NCBI GenBank assembly: GCA_046160865.1
Contig: JBJXHG010000144.1
Coordinates: 10,369-74,368 of the forward strand
Direction: 5' to 3'
Length of the DNA: 64,000 nucleotides
DNA from: JBJXHG01 sp046160865
Lineage (GTDB): Bacteria; Planctomycetota; UBA1135; GCA-002686595
Below the pieces are notes generated by a model. That model did no database searches. It had not been told where the DNA came from and saw only the letters and a list, made by a program, of their open reading frames with translations. The position numbers and the translations under genes were made by a program. This document shows positions 51,071-59,570 of this stretch, one piece after another. Within the stretch, counting starts at the first letter, position 1; the number at the start of each line of letters is the position of its first letter.

Positions 51071-52237
51071 CTAAGGACAGTGCGTGTATCCGCTCCAGAA
51101 CTGGATCACCTGATTCAGTTTGTTCGCGGACACGACACCGCCGTGGATCCGCAGGCCGTGACCGCACGGCTGGATGTCCTCGGCGTACGAGACGCCGGCC
51201 TGCGCCGTCGCCTGCGTCATCCAGGCGTGATCGTCGAGCGGCGTGAAGAGATCGCAGCGCGACTGGAACACGTAGAACGGCGAGCTCGCGGGGTGGAGCC
51301 AGTGCACCGGAGATGCGTTGAGAAAGGGATCGCCCGTCGTCGAACCGGGCGCGAACGTGGTGTAGTCCCACGGGCCCGACGGGCACGGCCACGGCAAGTA
51401 GCCCGGCGCGGGCACGCCCCAGACCTGGCCGACGAACTGTTGCGAGATCCCGCCGGGCTCGTTCACGAATCCCGCCGCGTGCACGTGCGGTCGCAGGCCG
51501 CAACCTTCGCACGGACAGAGCGTCGTCGTGCAGCCGCGCCGGAACATGTCGAAGTCGGCCGAGTACGCGACGGTGAGCTGCACGCTCAGGTCGGCCGTCT
51601 CGTAACCGACCGGCGCGTAGTGCACGTTGTCGGTGTTCAGCGCTCCGGCCATCGCCGCGAGGTGCGCGCCGGCCGACGCGCCGACGAGCACGATGCACTC
51701 CGAGAGCTCGTACGGGGCGAGCGCTCCGTGCGTGCGAATCCAGCCGATCGCCGCGCGCACGTCGCGCACCGCGTGCGGAAAGCTCGGCGCGTCGTACACA
51801 GTGGGCGTGGCGGGATCGTCGCACGAGAGCGTGTAGTTGCACGACACGACGCGGTAGCCGAGCGACGCGACGTTGTCGAGGAACGAGCGCACGCTGTGGA
51901 TGTTGCCTTCGGTCGAGTTCTTGTCGCCGGCACCCCAGCCGCCGCCGTGCACGAACAAGATCGTCGGCTTGGGATGGACGATCGTCTGGGGCACGCGCAC
52001 GTCGAGGCACTGCGTGCTGCCGGCCGGAATGCTCGGGCACGGACCGCTCGTCGACGGCGTGCACTTCGTTGCGCCCGGGTAGTAGGGGATGTCCGCGTAG
52101 AGCACGCCGGCAAACGGCGCGGACATCGGACGCATCTGCGTATGGTCGGCCGCGGTCGTGGTGAGCGATTGGAAGCTCGCGAGCGCGAGCGCGCCCGACG
52201 CCACGAGCGTGATGGGCAAGGCCGTGAGAGAGTGCAT
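51071..52237 (-). CDS. Secreted alpha/beta-hydrolase (esterase/lipase)
   Basis: A 388-residue protein starting MHSLTALPITLVASGALAL, a signal peptide. The hydrolase domain carries the HGGGWG oxyanion motif (ILFVHGGGWGAGDKNS), the nucleophile elbow VGASAGAHLAAMAG with its Ser, and a C-terminal CGHGLRIHGG with the likely His; an Asp in CDLFTPLDDHAW could complete the triad. Cys residues (CTTTLCPCEGCG) suggest disulfides. This is the BD-FAE-like/acetyl-esterase group. The natural ester is unknown. The stop codon coincides with the edge of repeat A. Confidence 0.87.
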   Translation of the reverse strand: MHSLTALPITLVASGALALASFQSLTTTAADHTQMRPMSAPFAGVLYADIPYYPGATKCTPSTSGPCPSIPAGSTQCLDVRVPQTIVHPKPTILFVHGGGWGAGDKNSTEGNIHSVRSFLDNVASLGYRVVSCNYTLSCDDPATPTVYDAPSFPHAVRDVRAAIGWIRTHGALAPYELSECIVLVGASAGAHLAAMAGALNTDNVHYAPVGYETADLSVQLTVAYSADFDMFRRGCTTTLCPCEGCGLRPHVHAAGFVNEPGGISQQFVGQVWGVPAPGYLPWPCPSGPWDYTTFAPGSTTGDPFLNASPVHWLHPASSPFYVFQSRCDLFTPLDDHAWMTQATAQAGVSYAEDIQPCGHGLRIHGGVVSANKLNQVIQFWSGYTHCP

Positions 52238-52335
52238 GTAGACGGGGGGCGGCGCCTTGGATTCGACTGCGAGCCGCGCGGTCCACTCTAGCCGCAGGTG
52301 CGAAACCTGGCTGGGCGCGGCTCGCGCGCAGCGTG

Positions 52336-52409
52336 GTCTGCCGCGCGTAGCGCATGCGTGCGGCCGCGCCCTCGCGCCGCACGCTTCAAACGGCGGGGAC
52401 CCGTTGCGC
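52336..52409. repeat. Repeat family D, inverted copy
   Basis: On the plus strand it runs GTCTGCCGCGCG, GCGTGCGG(C)CGCG-CCCT-CGCGCCGCACGC, then AAACGGCGGGGACCCGTTGC. This is nearly the reverse complement of the copy at 52591-52670, including the stem with one bulged C. The two D copies face each other across about 180 bp upstream of the esterase gene. Between them is a direct repeat GCGAGCCAAAGGCA but no gene. Confidence 0.8.
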
Positions 52410-52590
52410 CTGCTTTGCGCTGACTGTGGCGTGCCTCTCGCTTGCGGTGACGACGTCCCGATGCGCGGTTGCGAGAGCGCTCGGTTCGACGATTCGTCAG
52501 CCGGCCCGCTGCCGCATCCGCGCCGAGGCTGACGCGAGCCAAAGGCAGCTGCGAGCCAAAGGCAAACTGAAGAGGTCCAGCCGAGCGCAA

Positions 52591-52670
52591 GCAACTGCAA
52601 CGGGGACCCGCCGGCGTTTCATGCGTGCGGCGCGTGGACGCGCCGCACGCGGGCGCTCCGCGCGGCAGAC
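52591..52670. repeat. Repeat family D with perfect 12-bp hairpin
   Basis: Stem GCGTGCGGCGCG (52623-52634) and CGCGCCGCACGC (52639-52650) with loop TGGA, preceded by GCAACGGGGACCCGCC and followed by GGGCGCTCCGCGCGGC. It ends four bases before the TAG of serA, the same relation to a gene end as the copy at the ECF sigma gene, so it may act as a terminator hairpin for serA. Confidence 0.85.
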
Positions 52671-52674
52671 CGCG

Positions 52675-54321
52675 CTAGAGGCGAATCAAGCGCACTTGCC
52701 GCACCGGCTCGAGCGCCGCGACGTGCGCGATCACTTCCGGTGTGGGCTCTGCGTACAGCGACAAGAACCCGGTCGCGAGCTCGGTCTCCTTGCCGCTGCG
52801 CAGCTTGTCCTCGTTCGGCGGGCCGAGCTCGATGCGGCGGATGTTCACGCCGTGCGAGCCGAGCACCGTGCCGAGCAAGCCGACGACGCCGGGCCGGTCC
52901 GCGTGGCGCGTGATCAGGATCGGGCCCTTCGTGTCGAGGTCGAGCCGCATGCCGTCGATCTCGACGATCTTCGGGGTGCGTCCGAAAACAGTGCCGGCCG
53001 CGACGTGGGTTTCTCCTTCATCGCGTGCGGTCGTGCGCACCCAGATCTTGCTGTGGTAGACGGGCTCTTCCTCGCGCTTGCTCTCGAGCAGGAGCAGGCC
53101 GCGCTCCTTCGCGAACACGGGCGCGTTGACGAAGTTGACACCCTCGTCCATGCCTTGCTTCAGGATGCTCGTCAGTAGCGCGAGCGGCACGTGACGGAAG
53201 TCCTTCGTCGCGATCTCGCCCGACACGACGAGCTCGATCTTCGCGATCGGTTCGGCGTGCATCTGCGCGAGGAAGCTGCCGACCTTCTCCGCGAGCAGCA
53301 CGTACGGCGCGACCTCGCGCAACGTGCGCGCGCTGACCGCCGGCGCGTTGACGGCGTTGTGCGCGACGCCCTCCAGCAGGAACTCGCAGATCTGCTGCGC
53401 GATGTCGACCGCGACGTTGAACTGTGCTTCGTGCGAAGACGCGCCGAGGTGCGGCGTCACGATCACGTCCTCCCGCGCGAGCAGCGGGTGGTCCTTCGGC
53501 GGAGGCTCTTCCGCCAGCACGTCGAGCGCGGCGCCCGCGAGGTGACCGCTCTCGAGCGCGGCGAGCAGTGCCGCCTCGTCGACGAGGCCGCCGCGCGCGG
53601 CATTGATCAAGCGTGCGCCCTTCTTCATGCGCGCGATGCGATCCTTCGAGATCAGGTTGCGCGTGCCGTCGGACAGCGGCACGTGCAGCGTGACGAAGTC
53701 CGATTCGGCGAGCAGTTGGTCGAGCTCGACGAGCTCCACGCCGTCGATCCCCGACGACGCGCCGCTGCCGAGGTACGGATCGTGCGCGACGACGTTCATC
53801 TTCAGGCCGAGCGCTCGATCCGCCACGACGCGGCCGATGCGTCCGAGTCCGACGACGCCGAGTGTCTTGCCGGTGATCTCGCTGCCGGTCAGGCCCTTCT
53901 TGCCCCACGAGCCCTTGCGCGTCGAGCGGTCGGCACGCGCGACGTGACGCGCGAGCGCGCACATGAGCGCGATCGCGAGCTCGCCGGTCGTCGTCGTGTT
54001 GCCGGTCGGCGTGTTCATGACGACCACGCCGCGTTCGGTTGCCGCCTCGCAGTCGACGTTGTCGACGCCGACTCCGGCGCGGCCGACGACGCGCAGCTCC
54101 GGCGCGGCTTCGAGCACGGTGCGCGTGATCTTCGTCGCCGAGCGCACCACGAGTGCGTGCACGCCGGGCACGAGCTTCAAGAGCTCCGCTTCCGACTTGC
54201 CGGTCTGGATCTCGGGCTCGAGCCCGCGCTTGCGAAAGATGTCGAGTGCGGCCTCGTCGAGCTCGTCGCAGATCAGGATCCGGTACTCGGCGGGCGAAGT
54301 GCGTGCAGGTGTCTTCGGCAT
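52675..54321 (-). CDS. serA: D-3-phosphoglycerate dehydrogenase
   Basis: A 548-residue cytoplasmic enzyme catalysing the first step of serine synthesis (3-phosphoglycerate to 3-phosphohydroxypyruvate). It has VVGRAGVGVDNVDCEAA, the NAD-binding GVVGLGRIGRVVADRA, INAARGGLVDEAALLAAL and PHLGASSHEAQFNVAVDIA with the catalytic His. An intervening ASB-type domain follows (about 310-450) and a C-terminal ACT domain (ILITRHADRPGVVGLLGTVL) that would bind serine for feedback control. This is the long type of PGDH. A short C-like repeat end (AGAGCCCGTTTCATCAGCCG) lies just upstream of the start. Confidence 0.95.
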   Translation of the reverse strand: MPKTPARTSPAEYRILICDELDEAALDIFRKRGLEPEIQTGKSEAELLKLVPGVHALVVRSATKITRTVLEAAPELRVVGRAGVGVDNVDCEAATERGVVVMNTPTGNTTTTGELAIALMCALARHVARADRSTRKGSWGKKGLTGSEITGKTLGVVGLGRIGRVVADRALGLKMNVVAHDPYLGSGASSGIDGVELVELDQLLAESDFVTLHVPLSDGTRNLISKDRIARMKKGARLINAARGGLVDEAALLAALESGHLAGAALDVLAEEPPPKDHPLLAREDVIVTPHLGASSHEAQFNVAVDIAQQICEFLLEGVAHNAVNAPAVSARTLREVAPYVLLAEKVGSFLAQMHAEPIAKIELVVSGEIATKDFRHVPLALLTSILKQGMDEGVNFVNAPVFAKERGLLLLESKREEEPVYHSKIWVRTTARDEGETHVAAGTVFGRTPKIVEIDGMRLDLDTKGPILITRHADRPGVVGLLGTVLGSHGVNIRRIELGPPNEDKLRSGKETELATGFLSLYAEPTPEVIAHVAALEPVRQVRLIRL

Positions 54322-54330
54322 GGCGGGAGG

Positions 54331-54358
54331 TTAGAGCCCGTTTCATCAGCCGTCGAGG
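54331..54358. repeat. Possible solitary end of repeat family C
   Basis: AGAGCCCGTTTCATCAGCCG followed by TCGAGGCG resembles the terminus of the C element at 46587-46809 (AGAGCC(A/T)GTTTCA). No partner arm is found nearby, so it may be a remnant. The rest of the 130 bp between serA and ruvA is unremarkable. Confidence 0.4.
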
Positions 54359-54454
54359 CGCCAAGTCGATCCGCGCGCGCGCTGGGTCGATCCGCAGCCG
54401 CGGCGTCGTCGCGAGGAGCGCGGGTCGGCCGCGTGCCGCGACGTGGCGCCGGCG

Positions 54455-55048
54455 TCAGCCGGCGAGCGCGGCCCGCACCAAGCTCTCGAGGTCCGTGGGA
54501 TCGACGCTGCGCGCCGCGCGTTCCACTTGCTTGCGGGCCTCTTTCTCCGAGTACCCGATCGAGATCAACGCTTGCACCGCGTCCTCGAGGTTCGCGCCGC
54601 CCGGCACCGGTGCGCGCGCCGCGGCATTCGCGCTCGGACGCAACTCGGCGAGCAGCGCCTGCGCTTTGTCGCGCATGTCGAGCAAGATCTGCTCGGCGGT
54701 CTTCTTGCCGACGCCGCGCACGCGCGTGAGCGACGCCGCGTCACCGTGCGCGACGGCGGCGAGCAGCGGCTCGCGCGGCAAGCCGGACAAGAGCGACAGC
54801 GCCATCGTCGGTCCGACGCCGCGCACCGACAGCAGCAGGCGGAACAGATCGCGCGTCTCGCGATCCTGGAAGCCGTAGAGCAAGTGCGCGTCTTCGCGCA
54901 CGACGAGATGCGTGTAGATGCGCTGGCGGCCGGAGGCGGGCAAGTGGCTCGAGAGCGGCACCGCCAAGTCGTACGCGACGCCGGCGACGAGGAGCACGAC
55001 GCGCGCGGGCGAGCGTGCGACGATCTCACCCTCCAAGAATTCGTACAT
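54455..55048 (-). CDS. ruvA: Holliday junction branch migration protein RuvA
   Basis: A 197-residue protein of normal length. Domain I (MYEFLEGEIVARSPARVVLL) is the OB fold. Domain II contains two helix-hairpin-helix motifs (LLLSVRGVGPTMALSLLSGL and LTRVRGVGKKTAEQILLDMR). Domain III (DAVQALISIGYSEKEARKQV) contacts RuvB. RuvA binds the four-way junction and loads RuvB. The ruvB and ruvC genes are not in the window. It starts 42 bp after the stop of the TPR-alphaCTD gene. Confidence 0.95.
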   Translation of the reverse strand: MYEFLEGEIVARSPARVVLLVAGVAYDLAVPLSSHLPASGRQRIYTHLVVREDAHLLYGFQDRETRDLFRLLLSVRGVGPTMALSLLSGLPREPLLAAVAHGDAASLTRVRGVGKKTAEQILLDMRDKAQALLAELRPSANAAARAPVPGGANLEDAVQALISIGYSEKEARKQVERAARSVDPTDLESLVRAALAG

Positions 55049-55090
55049 GGAATCGGCGCTCGCGCGAGCCGCGGAGGACGCGCGGACGGC

Positions 55091-56485
55091 CTACGGTTTC
55101 GGACGCAACTTCAGGCCGAGCGTCGCGAGCTTCTGTCGCAGCTCTTGCAGCGACGTCGCGCCGAAGTTCGGCATCGCGAGCAGCTCCTCTTCCGAGTGCT
55201 GCAGGATGTCGCCGACCGTGATGCAACCCATCGATTCCACCGCGCGGCGTGCGCGAATCGAGAGCTCGAGCTCGGTCACGGCCTTGTTGAGCATCTCGGC
55301 GTTCTCGCCGACGGCGTAGCGACGGCGCTGCGCTTCGATGCTCGCGACCGCTTCCTCGCGCGCCATGCCGAGTCGCAGGCCCTTGCTGCCGAGGATCTCC
55401 TTGATCTCCGTCAGCGACGTCTCGCCGAAGTTCTTGTACGAGAGCAACTCGGCCTCGGTCTGCTTCACGAGGTCGCCGAGCGTCAGGATGTTCATCTTGT
55501 TGAGACAGTTGCGGGCGCGCACCGACAGCTCGAAGTCGGTAATCGGGATGCGCAGGATCTGGTTGAGGCGATCCTCCTTCCGCTCCATGTCCTCGTCGTA
55601 ATACATGTGGATGCCGGACACGGCATCGGCGAGGAAGCGGCGCAGGCGCGCGTCGGTCGGCTGGTTCCTGGAGGCGACGTCGTAGCACGCCGCCGCGTCG
55701 TCGTGACGCCCGCGGTCTTCGTACAGCACGCCCAGGTTGATCAGCACGTTGCGGTCGATCGGCAGCATGCGCGCGAGCGTCTCGTACGCCTCGAGTCCGA
55801 CTTCGTCGTCGCCCGCGTGCTCCGCGACGTAGCCGAGTCGGAAGAGGTTCGCGCGGTGCGCGGGGTCGAGGTCGCGCGCTTGTTGGTAGTGCTCGACGGC
55901 GGCGTTGAAGTCGTGGTCGATCTCGCGCGCACGTCCGGCGAGGTATTGACCTTCGGCGCTCGCGGCGAACGCGGCGCCGGCCGCCTGCAATCCGGCTTCG
56001 AGCTGCTCGAGCGCGCGAACGTCGTCACCGCTCGCGAGGTCGGCTTCCAAGCGCGCTTCGAGGAGTCCGCTGCGCGGCCGCGGCTCGTCGGGATACGCCT
56101 TCGACAGGCGCTCGAAGATCGGTAGCGCTTCGGCCGGCCGGCTGAGTGTCATCAAGGCCTTGGCGCGCGTGAACGCGGCGACGTTGTCGCTCTCGAACTT
56201 CGCGAGCTCCGTTGCGGCTCTTGCGAACTCGCCCGCCATCCACCAGCCGAGCGCGCGGCGTCGGCCTTCCTCACCCTGCTCCGACATGCCCGCGAGCTTC
56301 TGCTTGAAGCTCTCGAGCTGCGCACGCCGCGAGAAGACTTCGACGCGGGCGTTCTGGAGCGCCGCGAAGCTCGGAATGGCGCTGGTCTTGATGTCGAACG
56401 ATTGGGGCTCGGCCGTCGCCAGGGTTCCGGTGTTCATCGGCGAATGGGGGGGCGAGTTTGGGAAAGAGGGCGGTTGTTGAGTCAT
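55091..56485 (-). CDS. TPR protein with two RNA polymerase alpha C-terminal domains
   Basis: A 464-residue protein. The middle (about 75-290) consists of tetratricopeptide repeats (AAVEHYQQARDLDPAHRANL; DRNVLINLGVLYEDRGRHDD). The C-terminal part carries two tandem alphaCTD folds: FELSVRARNCLNKMNILTLG, DLVKQTEAELLSYKNFGETS and LTEIKEILGSKGLRLG, then LELSIRARRAVESMGCITVG, DILQHSEEELLAMPNFGATS and LQELRQKLATLGLKL. The alphaCTD binds DNA and transcription factors in RNA polymerase; here it is detached from the polymerase subunit. The ATG at 56485 is used; 56437 (MNTGTLATAE) is an alternative. Confidence 0.85.
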   Translation of the reverse strand: MTQQPPSFPNSPPHSPMNTGTLATAEPQSFDIKTSAIPSFAALQNARVEVFSRRAQLESFKQKLAGMSEQGEEGRRRALGWWMAGEFARAATELAKFESDNVAAFTRAKALMTLSRPAEALPIFERLSKAYPDEPRPRSGLLEARLEADLASGDDVRALEQLEAGLQAAGAAFAASAEGQYLAGRAREIDHDFNAAVEHYQQARDLDPAHRANLFRLGYVAEHAGDDEVGLEAYETLARMLPIDRNVLINLGVLYEDRGRHDDAAACYDVASRNQPTDARLRRFLADAVSGIHMYYDEDMERKEDRLNQILRIPITDFELSVRARNCLNKMNILTLGDLVKQTEAELLSYKNFGETSLTEIKEILGSKGLRLGMAREEAVASIEAQRRRYAVGENAEMLNKAVTELELSIRARRAVESMGCITVGDILQHSEEELLAMPNFGATSLQELRQKLATLGLKLRPKP

Positions 56486-56926
56486 CGGGAGCGCGATGCG
56501 GCGTGTCGACCGACCCGCCCGAACCGCAATCCGCACCGCCGTGGGTCGAGGGACTCGGGCGATCGAAGTCGAAGGCCGAGGATGATAGTTGCGCGCCCGG
56601 CTGGGCGTCAACCCGACCGGCGCCCGAGCGCCCGCTCCCGCGCGCGGAGCGCGCGGGAGCATGCATCGGTAGGGCGGCCGCGCACGAGCGCCCGCGCATG
56701 AGCGCGCAGCGCGACGAGCATGCAGCGGTGGGGCGGCAGGCCGTGGAACGGCCGGCTCGGACTGCGCTCCGCGCTCGGTTTTCCTGCTGCGCGCCGTTCG
56801 CGACGCCGCTCGCGCGCGCTGCGCACGAGCGGCGCAACTGCCGCGCGATGGACCACTTGGAAGTTCGCGCGCGCGCTCGTCTTGGATTGCCGTGCGCAGC
56901 GTGATAGCTCGCGCTCCGAACTCGCG
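56486..56926. other. Intergenic region of 441 bp with GC-rich repeats
   Basis: This region lies between the divergent TPR-alphaCTD and HIT genes. I find no supported gene; open frames here look like codon shadows of repeat-rich DNA. It contains a perfect hairpin (56634-56660) and a partial direct repeat of CGAGCGCCCGC... GGGCGGC (about 56626-56678 and 56686-56738), the second copy more diverged. Promoters for both flanking genes probably lie here. Confidence 0.5.
56634..56660. repeat. Perfect 12-bp hairpin
   Basis: GCTCCCGCGCGC (56634-56645) pairs with GCGCGCGGGAGC (56649-56660) around loop GGA. It resembles the D-type hairpins in size but its flanks differ. Confidence 0.7.
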
Positions 56927-57268
56927 ATGGACTGCATCTTCTGCAAGATCGCTGCGGGCGTGGTGCCGGCCCCGAAGCTCTTCGACGACGAGGACGTCTT
57001 CGCGATCCGCGACATCCGGCCGCAAGCGCCGACGCACGTCCTCGTGATTCCGAAGGCGCACGTGGAGTCTCTGTGGGACCTCGCGGACGAACGCCTCGCC
57101 GGCAAGTTGCTCGCCGCGGCTGCGCGCGTCGCGCGCGACGAGAAGCTCGAAAAGGGCTGGCGCTTGATCGCAAACACGCGCGCACACGGCGGACAAGAGG
57201 TCATGCACGTGCACCTGCACGTGCTCGGTGGGCGCCCGCTCGGGCGCATGCTCGCGCCACAGGGATGA
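56927..57268 (+). CDS. HIT family (HinT-like) nucleotide-binding protein
   Basis: A 113-residue protein with the family hallmarks: DCIFCKIAAGVVPAPKLFDD at the N-terminus, THVLVIPKAHVESLWD and the catalytic HVHLHVLGGRPLGRML (HxHxHxx) near the C-terminus. HinT proteins hydrolyse adenosine phosphoramidates. Its stop codon is next to an in-frame ATG of the murA reading frame, but murA's real start is 70 bp further on. Confidence 0.93.
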   Translation: MDCIFCKIAAGVVPAPKLFDDEDVFAIRDIRPQAPTHVLVIPKAHVESLWDLADERLAGKLLAAAARVARDEKLEKGWRLIANTRAHGGQEVMHVHLHVLGGRPLGRMLAPQG

Positions 57269-57337
57269 GTGAGCGCTGCCGCGCGAGGGCCACCGGCTCG
57301 GGAATCTGGCGCAGGAACAATTTCGGAGGGGAAGACG

Positions 57338-58642
57338 TTGGACAAACTCGTGATCGAGGGCGGGCATCCGCTCGAAGGCACCGTGAAGGTGTGCGGCTCG
57401 AAGAACGCCGTGCTACCGGTGATGGCGGCGGCGCTGCTCACCGACCAGACGTTGCGCATCGCGAATGCGCCGCTGCTCGCCGACGTCGACACGATGATGG
57501 CCGTCTTGCGCGACCTCGATTGCCAAGCGGAGCGCAATGCGGATGGCGTCGTCGAGATGCGCTCGGGCAAAGCGCTCGCTACGAAGGCGGCGTGGAACAA
57601 CGTGCGCAAGATGCGCGGCTCTGTCGCGGTGCTCGGGCCGCTGCTCGCGCGGACTCAGCGGGCGGAGGTGAGCCTGCCGGGCGGCTGCGTGTTCGGCGTT
57701 CGACCGATCGACGTGCACCTGAAAGGCATGGAGGCGCTCGGCGCACGCGTGCGCATCGAGCACGGCTACGTCATCGCGGAAGCGCCGCGCGGCTTGAAGG
57801 GCGCGGAGATGTTCCTCGGCTCGGCCTTCGGATCGTCCGTGCTCGGCACGGCGAACGTGATGATGGCGGCGACCCTCGCGAAGGGACGTACCGTCATCCA
57901 AGGCGCGGCGTGCGAGCCGGAGGTCGAGGATCTCGGCCGCTGTCTGATCGCGATGGGTGCGCGCATCCAAGGGCTCGGCTCGCCGCGCGTCGAGATCGAA
58001 GGTGTTCCACAGCTCGGCGGCACGACCTGGAACGTGATCCCCGACCGCATCGAAGCCGGGACGTACGTCGTCGCGGGTGCGATGGCGGGCGGACGCGTGC
58101 GCGTCGAAGGTTGCCGGCCGGATCACCTCGCGGTGCTGCTCGACCGCCTGTGGGAAGCGCGCGTGCCGTTCGACGCGGGCGAGGATTGGATCGAGACGCA
58201 GCCGTACCACCCGCGTGATCCGGCGCGCCGCCCGCGTTCGACCGACGTCACGACGCTGCCGTACCCCGGCTTTCCGACGGACTTGCAAGCACAGTGGATG
58301 GCGTTGATGACGCTCGCCGACGGAATCAGCGTGATCACCGAGTGCATCTATCCGGATCGCTACATGCACATCGCCGAGCTGACGCGCCTCGGCGCGCAAG
58401 TGCGTCGGCAAGGCACGGCCGCGATCGTGCAAGGCACGCCGCGTCTTTCCGGCGCGCAGGTGATGGCGTCGGACTTGCGCGCGTCGGCGGCGCTCGTGCT
58501 CGCGGGACTCGTCGCGGAAGGTACGACCGAGGTGCACCGCGTCTATCACATCGACCGCGGCTACGAGCGCATCGAAGAGCGCCTGCAGTCGCTCGGCGCC
58601 GTGATCCAGCGGGTCGACGAGAAGGAACAGCCGCTCGACTGA
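57338..58642 (+). CDS. murA: UDP-N-acetylglucosamine 1-carboxyvinyltransferase
   Basis: A 434-residue enzyme for the first committed step of peptidoglycan synthesis (transfer of enolpyruvate from PEP to UDP-GlcNAc). Motifs: VCGSKNAVLPVMAAALLTD near the N-terminus with the PEP-binding Lys, LPGGCVFGVRPIDVHLKG with catalytic Cys117 (so fosfomycin-sensitive type), and the C-terminal DLRASAALVLAGL with GYERIEERLQSLGA. A TTG start at 57338 is chosen because GGAGGGG lies just upstream and gives MDKLVIEGG, the usual opening; a longer ATG frame from 57269 adds 23 residues not expected. Supports cell-wall synthesis in this planctomycete. Confidence 0.93.
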   Translation: MDKLVIEGGHPLEGTVKVCGSKNAVLPVMAAALLTDQTLRIANAPLLADVDTMMAVLRDLDCQAERNADGVVEMRSGKALATKAAWNNVRKMRGSVAVLGPLLARTQRAEVSLPGGCVFGVRPIDVHLKGMEALGARVRIEHGYVIAEAPRGLKGAEMFLGSAFGSSVLGTANVMMAATLAKGRTVIQGAACEPEVEDLGRCLIAMGARIQGLGSPRVEIEGVPQLGGTTWNVIPDRIEAGTYVVAGAMAGGRVRVEGCRPDHLAVLLDRLWEARVPFDAGEDWIETQPYHPRDPARRPRSTDVTTLPYPGFPTDLQAQWMALMTLADGISVITECIYPDRYMHIAELTRLGAQVRRQGTAAIVQGTPRLSGAQVMASDLRASAALVLAGLVAEGTTEVHRVYHIDRGYERIEERLQSLGAVIQRVDEKEQPLD

Positions 58643-58651
58643 GCGAGCGAC

Positions 58652-58727
58652 CGAACTCGCGACTTGTCGCGAGCTCTTGCAACGGTGGGCCGCGCTCGCG
58701 GCTTGCCGCGAGCGCTTGCAACGGTGA
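58652..58727. terminator. Two tandem hairpins downstream of murA
   Basis: CTCGCGAC-TT-GTCGCGAG (58656-58673) and GCTCGCGGC-TT-GCCGCGAGC (58694-58713), each followed by a similar tail (CTCTTGCAACGGTG, CGCTTGCAACGGTG). The stems differ by compensatory pairs (A-T against G-C), supporting a folded transcript end. The rest of 58643-59039 shows no gene. Confidence 0.65.
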
Positions 58728-59039
58728 TGCGGCATGCGGTTCACCGCCTTCGCTTACCCGACGCGTCTCGCAGCGCGTCCGCGCGCGATCACCGGGGAGC
58801 GCGGGCTTCCACCCGATGTGTCGACGGTGCCCGGCGTCGCGCGTACACGGTGCGCGCGACGCCACGACGAACGCAGCGAGCCACCGAGTGCAATCGAGAT
58901 TCATGCTCAACTCGCACGCGCAGCACCGACGCCGCCACGACTGGTCGCTCTCCCGGAACCGTCCCGATCGCGCGTCCCGCTTGCGCAATCCCTGGCTTCA
59001 TGGGGTATGGTGCAGGGAGCGCTAGCGGAGGCTGCAACC

Positions 59040-59495
59040 ATGAAAGACAAGAAGAAGATCGTCGCCGTCCTGAACCAGATCCTCGAGATGGAGCTCGCGG
59101 GCGCGGTTCACTACACGCACTACTCGTTCATGGTGTACGGGTACAACCGCATCCCGATCGTGAAGTGGCTCGAGGAGCAGGCGAACGAGTCGATGGCGCA
59201 CGCGCGCCTAGCCGGCGAGATCGTGACGCAGCTCGGTGCACACCCCTCGCTCCAAGTCGGGCCGCTGCTCGAGACGCACAAGCACGACATCGGCGACATC
59301 CTGCGCGAGTCGTTGAGCCACGAGCAGAAGACGCTCGAGCTCTACCACGAGCTCCTCAAGCTGACCGAGGGCAACGTCGTGTGGATCGAGGAATACGCCC
59401 GCGAGCACATCTACCTTGAGGAAACGCACATCGGCGAGGTCGACAAGATGCTGCGCAAGCCGGGCGACGTGGCGGCGTTCTCGGACGACGAGTAG
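59040..59495 (+). CDS. Bacterioferritin-like diiron protein
   Basis: A 151-residue protein of the ferritin-like four-helix-bundle superfamily. It has LNQILEMELAGAVHYTHYSF (Glu and nearby Tyr/His), WLEEQANESMAHARLAGE (ExxxxH-type ligands), SHEQKTLELYHELLK and EYAREHIYLEETHIGEV. These Glu/His positions fit a diiron ferroxidase site and bacterioferritin-type iron storage or oxygen detoxification. A GGAGG ribosome-binding site lies about eight bases before the ATG at 59040; the longer in-frame ORF upstream is not credible. A TATGGT element 20-35 bp upstream may be a -10 box. Confidence 0.87.
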   Translation: MKDKKKIVAVLNQILEMELAGAVHYTHYSFMVYGYNRIPIVKWLEEQANESMAHARLAGEIVTQLGAHPSLQVGPLLETHKHDIGDILRESLSHEQKTLELYHELLKLTEGNVVWIEEYAREHIYLEETHIGEVDKMLRKPGDVAAFSDDE

Positions 59496-59570
59496 CGGAC
59501 GCCCTGCGCCGCGACGAGCCACGCCCGCTCGCAGCCGGCCGCGGCGCGCGCTTGCGCACCGACGACGTCG

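Noticed and set aside
58734..59039. N-terminal extension of the ferritin-like gene
   Set aside because: The frame is open upstream, but a good GGAGG site precedes the ATG at 59040 and the upstream residues have no similarity to ferritins.
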